From NCBI GenBank assembly GCA_903970285.1, contig CAJCHN010000075.1:1-35079 (forward strand): a stretch of DNA of 35,079 nucleotides. The letters are read 5' to 3'. Of the stretch, positions 30,824 through 35,079 are shown piece after piece. The stretch's first letter is position 1, and each line of letters opens with the position of its first letter. This DNA comes from Rhodanobacteraceae bacterium (lineage in GTDB: Bacteria > Acidobacteriota > Terriglobia > Terriglobales > Acidobacteriaceae). The translations under genes were made by a program, and so were the position numbers. Under the pieces are notes generated by a model. It did no database searches. It saw nothing but the letters and a program-made list of their open reading frames with translations, and was not told the origin of the DNA.

Positions 30824-31927
30824 ATGAGACTTGGCCTGGCTTTGTGGTTGGCCTGCAGCGTATCGGGGCTCGCACAGACTGCATCGGACGCCCCTCAGGA
30901 CCCGGCTACGCTGCGGACTTCGACCACGCTGGTGCTGGTGCCGGCGCTGGTCACGACTAAATCGGGCGAGCCGGTGTTTACCCTCACGGCCAACGATTTC
31001 ACGGTCACCGACGACGGCCTGCTGCAGACCCTGCGGCTGGAAGAGGATAGCGATAAGCAGCCTCTGGCGCTGGTGGTGGCGATCGAGGCTGGCGGTTCGG
31101 GTGGATCCTACCTGGACGACTACGCCGTGCTGGGGCCGATGCTGGAGGCTCTGGTCGGCAATGTAGAGCACACGGTCGCGGTGGTCGGGTTCGATAGCGA
31201 AGCGGCCCTGGTGCAGCCGTTTACGTCCAGCATGAACAGGGTGAGCGAGGCGATTCAGGGTATTGGGCCGGGTGACGGAAAGGCTGCCATTCTGGATGGG
31301 CTGCAGTTTTCGGTGGATCTGCTGCGCAAGCAGCCGCCGCGTTTTCGCCGCGCCGTGATCCTGTTTTCGGAGACGCACGATCACGGGAGCCACATCGGAA
31401 TTCCGGATGCGCTGCGGGCGGTGAGCGACACCAACACGGCCATTTACAGTTTTGCCTTCTCCTCGACCAAAGCGGACGCTAAAGAGGAGGCCGGGGAGTT
31501 GAGCAGCGCGACGCCGTATCCGGAGCATGGCTGCATGGCGAGGGATCCGGATGCGGATCCGACGTGGCAGAAGAACCGGGCCGAGCAGACGTACGATTGC
31601 CTGAGCGACCTGGCACCGCCGCTCCGGCTGGCCAAGATCGCCTACATCGCGGCGACAGGCGCGCTCAAGAAGAACGTGCCGGAGACGGTCGCGCACCTTA
31701 CCGGAGGCGAGTACTACAGCTTCAGCAACGACAAGAACCTGGAACGCGGTCTGCAGACGCTCACCAACCACATCCCGAACCGCTATGTGCTGAGCTTCCA
31801 TCCGGTGAATCCGCACCCGGGGCTGCATGCGGTGAGTCTGCAGTTGAAGGATCGGCCGAACCTGAAGGTGGCGGCTCGGACGAGCTACTGGGCAGGGGAA
31901 GGGGACGCTGGTCCGGCGAAGCCGTAG
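30824..31927 (+). CDS. Exported VWA-related domain protein
   Basis: A 367-aa protein with a signal peptide (cleavage near residue 18, GLAQ) and a von Willebrand factor A-like domain of the acidobacterial VWFA-related type. The N-terminal part LVLVPALVTTKSGEPVFTLT, and then FTVTDDG, is the usual preface in that family, followed by the VWA core from about 82. The MIDAS motif is degenerate: where DxSxS is expected the sequence reads VAIEAGGSGGS (Glu88 in place of Asp). Later parts have AILDGLQFSVDLL, RRAVILFSE and the closing YVLSFHPVNPHPGLHAV typical of the family. Role unknown; metal binding may be lost. Confidence 0.85.
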   Translation: MRLGLALWLACSVSGLAQTASDAPQDPATLRTSTTLVLVPALVTTKSGEPVFTLTANDFTVTDDGLLQTLRLEEDSDKQPLALVVAIEAGGSGGSYLDDYAVLGPMLEALVGNVEHTVAVVGFDSEAALVQPFTSSMNRVSEAIQGIGPGDGKAAILDGLQFSVDLLRKQPPRFRRAVILFSETHDHGSHIGIPDALRAVSDTNTAIYSFAFSSTKADAKEEAGELSSATPYPEHGCMARDPDADPTWQKNRAEQTYDCLSDLAPPLRLAKIAYIAATGALKKNVPETVAHLTGGEYYSFSNDKNLERGLQTLTNHIPNRYVLSFHPVNPHPGLHAVSLQLKDRPNLKVAARTSYWAGEGDAGPAKP

Positions 31928-31940
31928 GTGAATTGTAGAC

Positions 31941-32004
31941 TTTACCCCCCACACCGGGCGGAAAGTATGCAAAGTATTCATAACAGTGCGCTTATGGTCT
32001 AACC
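31941..32004 (+). repeat. Possible diverged copy of the dispersed intergenic element (copy C)
   Basis: This stretch has a C-tract (ACCCCCC), then ATGCAAAGTATTCATAA, then GCTTATGG. Read on the plus strand it follows the order of the complement of copies A and B (C-rich tract, TGC, TATTC, CTTA). The match is weak and could be coincidental. Confidence 0.25.
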
Positions 32005-32097
32005 GTTGAGCAAGAGTGCTCCAGGAGTTGTGCATAGGCTGCGGCGCGTCCGGATGTCGGCTGAGATGCGGAGATTGGAGAGCTTCTTCCTTGAGTC

Positions 32098-32158
32098 CTA
32101 AAAGATTAGTTGACAGCCCTGAAGGTTTCAGCGCAGAATCTCCTAACAGATTAGGAGC
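32098..32158 (+). promoter_or_regulatory. blaI promoter with two CTAA–TTAG operators
   Basis: TTGACA (32111-32116) and CAGAAT (32135-32140) are 18 bases apart. CTAA-N5-TTAG (32098-32110) directly abuts the -35. A perfect 7-bp dyad CTCCTAA-CAGA-TTAGGAG (32141-32158) covers the predicted start point and contains the AGGAG ribosome site of blaI. Two similar dyads flanking a promoter are the normal layout for an autoregulated BlaI/MecI repressor. Confidence 0.65.
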
Positions 32159-32163
32159 TGGGA

Positions 32164-32583
32164 ATGACGACGCTGGACAGGAAGACCGAAGGGCTGACCC
32201 CGCTGGAGCTTGAGATTATGCAGGTGCTGTGGCAGGCGGAGGCGGGATGTACGGTGGCCGAGGTCCAGCCGAAGCTGAGGGCGGAGCTGGCGTATACCAC
32301 GGTACAGACCATGCTGAACGTGCTGCTGCGCAAGCAGAAGGTCACGCGGGAGCAGGAGGGACGCGCGTTTCGCTACCGGGCAGCGGTCTCGCGGGAACGG
32401 GCGAGCGGCGGGGCTTTGCAGGATCTGGTGCGGCGAATGTTTGGGGGCTCCCCTGAAGCGATGCTGATGGCGATGGTGGACACGCGGCAGATCACGGTGG
32501 AGGAGTTGGAACGGGTGGCGAAGCGGCTGAGCGATGTGGAAGGCAGGCAGAGGTCGGGTGAAGGGCAAGTGCGGAGTTCGTGA
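32164..32583 (+). CDS. blaI: BlaI/MecI/CopY-family transcriptional repressor
   Basis: A 139-aa winged-helix repressor. The opening LTPLELEIMQVLWQAEAGCTV and AYTTVQTMLNVLLRKQKVTREQEGRAFRY are diagnostic of BlaI/MecI; the C-terminal ~60 residues (after about 80) form the dimerisation part and the region usually cut by the BlaR1 pathway. It probably represses its own operon through the paired dyads just upstream. It is followed after 70 bases by an M56 peptidase gene. In Acidobacteria such pairs are common and often unrelated to beta-lactamase; no beta-lactamase gene is seen here. Confidence 0.93.
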   Translation: MTTLDRKTEGLTPLELEIMQVLWQAEAGCTVAEVQPKLRAELAYTTVQTMLNVLLRKQKVTREQEGRAFRYRAAVSRERASGGALQDLVRRMFGGSPEAMLMAMVDTRQITVEELERVAKRLSDVEGRQRSGEGQVRSS

Positions 32584-32653
32584 GTCTTGAGTTCGCCATT
32601 TGAGAGTCACGACCGGAAGTCTGGAGCGGAGTACGAGGCTGCGAGGAGGATGG

Positions 32654-34663
32654 ATGACGGGGGAGACGCTGGTCGAGTACGTGCTGAATGCAGTGTGGCA
32701 GGCGCCCCTGGTGGCCCTGGCGGGGTACCTGGTGGTGCGGGCGGCGCGGCTGGGGCCCGCAGGAGAACACCGGGTGTGGCTGGGGGTGTTGACGGCCTGC
32801 GTGCTTCTGCCGGGGCTGAGACTGGACGGGGGAGCGGGCGAACCGCGGCCAGGGGTTGAAAGTGCCCTGCAAAAGGTGCAAAAAAGCGGCGGGAAAGGGC
32901 CACAAACACTCTTTTCAGGAGCCGAAACAGACCCCTTGTGGCGGCAGACGGGTGCAGCTTTGACAGCGGACAGGCTAGCAGCCGCGCAACGGACCGGGCG
33001 AAGAGCCGGTCCTGCCGAGGGCAATCTCTACGGGCGGGTGCCTGCGACGGATCGGACGGGGCCGCAAGGAATGCCGAAGCTGCCTGCTGCGGCGGGGGGG
33101 TGGGGCCAGCGGGTGCATCCACTCCGGGTCGGCAGGCGTTGGTTGAACGGATTCGCCTGGGTATATGGCGGTGTGATGATGTTGGCGCTGCTGCGGCTGG
33201 GGCGGGGCTGGCTGGCGGCGCAGCGTCTGCTGCGCGGCGCGACGGCGTATGCGATGGATGCGGCGGAGAGGGCGGCGTGGGAGGAGCTGGGCATAAGGCT
33301 GAAGGTGAAGCTGCCGCTGGTGTGGGGGTCCGCGGAGGTTCGCAGCCCGGTGCTGGTGGGCATCCTGCGACCGGAGCTGCTGCTGCCCGCGGGGTTTGCC
33401 GGCTTTGGCGAGGCGGCGCGGCGCGCGGCGCTGGGCCACGAACTGGCGCACCTGGCACGGCGCGACTGCCTGGTGAACGGAATATGCCAGTTGGCGGCGA
33501 TTCCGCTGGCGTGGCATCCGCTGGTGCATGCGGTTGAACGGCGGATTGCGCGGACGCGGGAGATGGTGTGCGACCAGCTGGCGGCCGGGCAGATGCAGGA
33601 TGGCGACGGGCGGGTGTTGTATGCGCGGTGCCTGCTGGGACTGGCGCGGACGATGGTTCGCGACGGTGAGCGGCTGGCGGACGCGGGTTTGGGACTGTTC
33701 GGGACGAACAAGCTGGAGGAGCGTGTGATGAAGCTGACTGAGGAAAAGCGGGTGCTGAGTGCGCGGGAGATGTGGGTGCGGCGGGCGGGCGGCGCCGCGG
33801 TGGCAGGGGCGGTGCTGGTTGCGGGAGCGATGGTACGGGTTGCTCCGGTGGTGGCGCAGGAGAGTGCACCGGTGGCGCCGCTTGCGCCATCAGCGCCGAG
33901 GACGCCGGAAGTGCCGCTTGCACCGGCAGGGCCGCTTGCACTGGCAGGGCCGCTTGCGCCGGCAGCGCCGCTTGCGCCATCAGCACCGAGGACTCCGGAC
34001 GTGCCGCTTGCACCGGCCGGGCCGCTGGCACCGATCGCGGTTTCAGCATCCCAGGCGCCATCTCTGCCGGAGGTGCCGGTGCCGTCACAGACTCCGCCGT
34101 CTGGGCTGGTGCAGGTGCCAGCGCCGCCGCCTGTGCCGCCGTCTGGGCTGGTGCAGGCGCCTGGGCTGGTGCCTGCGCCTGCGCCGCCGCCTGCGCCGGC
34201 GCACCCGGCGCTTCCGCCTGAAGGGAGCACGGGGGATGGGAGAGCATCAGGTCTCGACGAGGAGGTCAGGGCCTTGACGGCGAAGCGGCTGGCGGAGAGC
34301 CAGGCGGAGCTGAACAAGCTGAACAGTCCGGAGTTCCGCAAGCAGATACGCGATGCCGCGGAGGCTCTGTCGCGGAGTCAGGTCGCGCTGCAGATGGCGA
34401 AGACGCAGATGCAAGAGCTGACTGGGCCGGCGATGGAGAAGCAGGTGGCCGAGCTGGAAGGGCAGCTCGCGACGCTGGAGAGCGCGGAGACGCGAGTCAG
34501 GCTGGATCAGGCGGAGCGTCTGGATACGGCGGAGATGGAGGCGCGGCTGGCGGCGGCGGAGAAGCGGCTGGACGAAGCGTCGAAGAGGATGGAGGCGGCG
34601 CAGCGCTCGTTCGATGCGGCGCAGAGACGGCTGGAATCGGGCCGGACGAAGCTGAAACCGTAA
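32654..34663 (+). CDS. BlaR1/M56-family membrane metallopeptidase with Pro-rich and coiled-coil C-terminus
   Basis: A 669-aa integral-membrane zinc peptidase partner of BlaI. N-terminal helices lie at about 13-33 and 41-57 and a third at about 165-185. The cytoplasmic M56 domain has the zinc motif HELAH (262-266) and EERVMKLTEEKR (about 356-367). A fourth helix lies at about 378-395. In place of the penicillin-binding sensor domain of true BlaR1 come about 110 residues of Pro/Ala/Leu repeats (unit PLAPSAPRTP with V/D variants, twice at about 409-460) and an Ala/Glu/Arg coiled coil (about 535-669). Start ATG has GGAGG upstream; the frame from 32600 is not used. The signal sensed is unknown. 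Confidence 0.88.
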   Translation: MTGETLVEYVLNAVWQAPLVALAGYLVVRAARLGPAGEHRVWLGVLTACVLLPGLRLDGGAGEPRPGVESALQKVQKSGGKGPQTLFSGAETDPLWRQTGAALTADRLAAAQRTGRRAGPAEGNLYGRVPATDRTGPQGMPKLPAAAGGWGQRVHPLRVGRRWLNGFAWVYGGVMMLALLRLGRGWLAAQRLLRGATAYAMDAAERAAWEELGIRLKVKLPLVWGSAEVRSPVLVGILRPELLLPAGFAGFGEAARRAALGHELAHLARRDCLVNGICQLAAIPLAWHPLVHAVERRIARTREMVCDQLAAGQMQDGDGRVLYARCLLGLARTMVRDGERLADAGLGLFGTNKLEERVMKLTEEKRVLSAREMWVRRAGGAAVAGAVLVAGAMVRVAPVVAQESAPVAPLAPSAPRTPEVPLAPAGPLALAGPLAPAAPLAPSAPRTPDVPLAPAGPLAPIAVSASQAPSLPEVPVPSQTPPSGLVQVPAPPPVPPSGLVQAPGLVPAPAPPPAPAHPALPPEGSTGDGRASGLDEEVRALTAKRLAESQAELNKLNSPEFRKQIRDAAEALSRSQVALQMAKTQMQELTGPAMEKQVAELEGQLATLESAETRVRLDQAERLDTAEMEARLAAAEKRLDEASKRMEAAQRSFDAAQRRLESGRTKLKP

Positions 34664-34845
34664 GGTGATTTCTGCCGGACGGGCCCGCTGCGGCTGGGGC
34701 GGTCCCTGGTGGCGCAGAGGGCTTTGCGCGTCCTCCCATTGGCCGGCACAGAGTGCAATCTGTGACCGACGCGAGCACCACGCGAAGCCCAAACCCCACG
34801 GAGCGGTCTCAGCGCGGAATGAGCGCGCCCCCACCGGCAGGACGG

Positions 34846-34851
34846 TATTCT
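34846..34851 (+). promoter_or_regulatory. -10 box of mutM (TATTCT), 6 nt before start
   Basis: TATTCT, then GGAGGG, then ATG at 34858. The start is fixed by the catalytic Pro2, so the six-base spacing here is not an annotation choice. The upstream 194 bases hold no gene. Confidence 0.65.
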
Positions 34852-34857
34852 GGAGGG

Positions 34858-35079
34858 ATGCCGGAGCTGCCCGAGGTTGAGACGGTTGCGAATGGCGTGC
34901 ACGAACGGGTGCACGGTCAGAGGATCGTGAGGGTGTGGACGAGCGGCAAGCCGCAGACGTTCAAGAGCACGGAGGCGGAGATCGCCGAGGTGCTGACGGG
35001 TGCGCGGATCGTGCGGGTGCGGCGGGTGGGGAAGACGATCGTGATCTCGCTGGCGGCTGAGGGTGCGGCTGGGGGGGGA
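34858..35079 (+). CDS. mutM: Formamidopyrimidine-DNA glycosylase MutM (partial, N-terminal 74 aa)
   Basis: The first 74 residues of Fpg/MutM, which removes 8-oxoguanine and opened purines from DNA. The invariant MPELPEVETV supplies the Schiff-base Pro2 and Glu3, and the VGKTIVI segment holds the conserved Lys59 (Lys57 region in E. coli). The window ends inside the gene, in a G-rich run. The mandatory MPELPE start proves that translation begins directly after GGAGGG, which is too near for a Shine-Dalgarno. Confidence 0.95.
   Translation, partial: MPELPEVETVANGVHERVHGQRIVRVWTSGKPQTFKSTEAEIAEVLTGARIVRVRRVGKTIVISLAAEGAAGGG

Noticed and set aside
32600..32653. Upstream extension of the M56 gene start
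   Set aside because: The ATG at 32654 has GGAGG at good spacing and starts directly before the first membrane helix; the extension is Arg/Thr-rich and not family-like.
33876..34230. Repeated GC-rich units that might be a CRISPR or intergenic repeat
   Set aside because: They are in frame and encode the Pro/Ala stalk of the M56 protein; there are no spacers.
32607..34247. A 546-codon minus-strand open frame opposite the M56 gene
   Set aside because: It reflects the Pro/Ala-rich repeat on the other strand and has no protein-like structure.

Overview
The window is a GC-rich chromosomal segment (roughly 65% G+C by eye) that most resembles Acidobacteriota, class Terriglobia (an Acidobacteriaceae-type genome). 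The grounds are gene content and style: a tgt–yajC–secD–secF cluster, a tonB–exbB–exbD–exbD operon, a VWA-domain secreted protein, a BlaI/M56 pair, an S1 protein with a long acidic N-terminus, and many Pro/Ala-rich exported proteins. No rRNA, tRNA, CRISPR array, phage or insertion sequence was seen. The taxon call is inference.

Layout. 1-698: 5' part of mnmG (minus strand, cut by the window edge). 849-2218: a short TonB C-terminal-domain protein and a secreted alpha/beta hydrolase, divergent. 2275-6225: a sugar-acid catabolic locus with two SDR dehydrogenases on minus, and L-fuconate dehydratase plus an FAH-family hydrolase on plus. Together these fit the non-phosphorylating oxidative L-fucose pathway; no lactonase or transporter is present. 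6377-10086: a 61-aa ORF, a secreted GH31 glycosidase and an unrecognised 314-aa protein, all minus. 10212-16906: a CPA1 Na+/H+ antiporter, then tgt, a DUF2007-like protein, yajC, secD and secF. 17316-19998: tonB, exbB, exbD, exbD. 20389-24497: a DUF6580-like membrane protein, a GT-C-like polytopic membrane protein and a Vps62-like protein of unknown role. 24661-27627: rpsA (minus) divergent from a HIT-family hydrolase. 27777-30578: a possible small ORF with a possible structured RNA after it, then an NTF2-like secreted protein, an ABM-domain monooxygenase and purA (minus). 30824-34663: a VWA-domain protein and a BlaI–BlaR1-type regulator/protease operon with a visible operator pair. 34858-end: the 5' end of mutM.

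Most notable signal: at eight genes (mnmG, the short TonB protein, the alpha/beta hydrolase, the 314-aa protein, the antiporter, tgt, HIT and mutM) a TANNNT -10-like hexamer ends exactly six bases before the start codon. Transcription would then begin at or next to the start codon (leaderless mRNA). Genes inside operons instead carry ordinary Shine-Dalgarno sequences. Other points worth a second look are a dispersed intergenic element with at least two copies, hairpins without T-tracts at junctions of the tonB–exbBDD operon, an imperfect long palindrome after it, the bacterial Vps62-like protein, the M56 protein without a beta-lactam sensor domain, and a candidate structured RNA near 28.1 kb.
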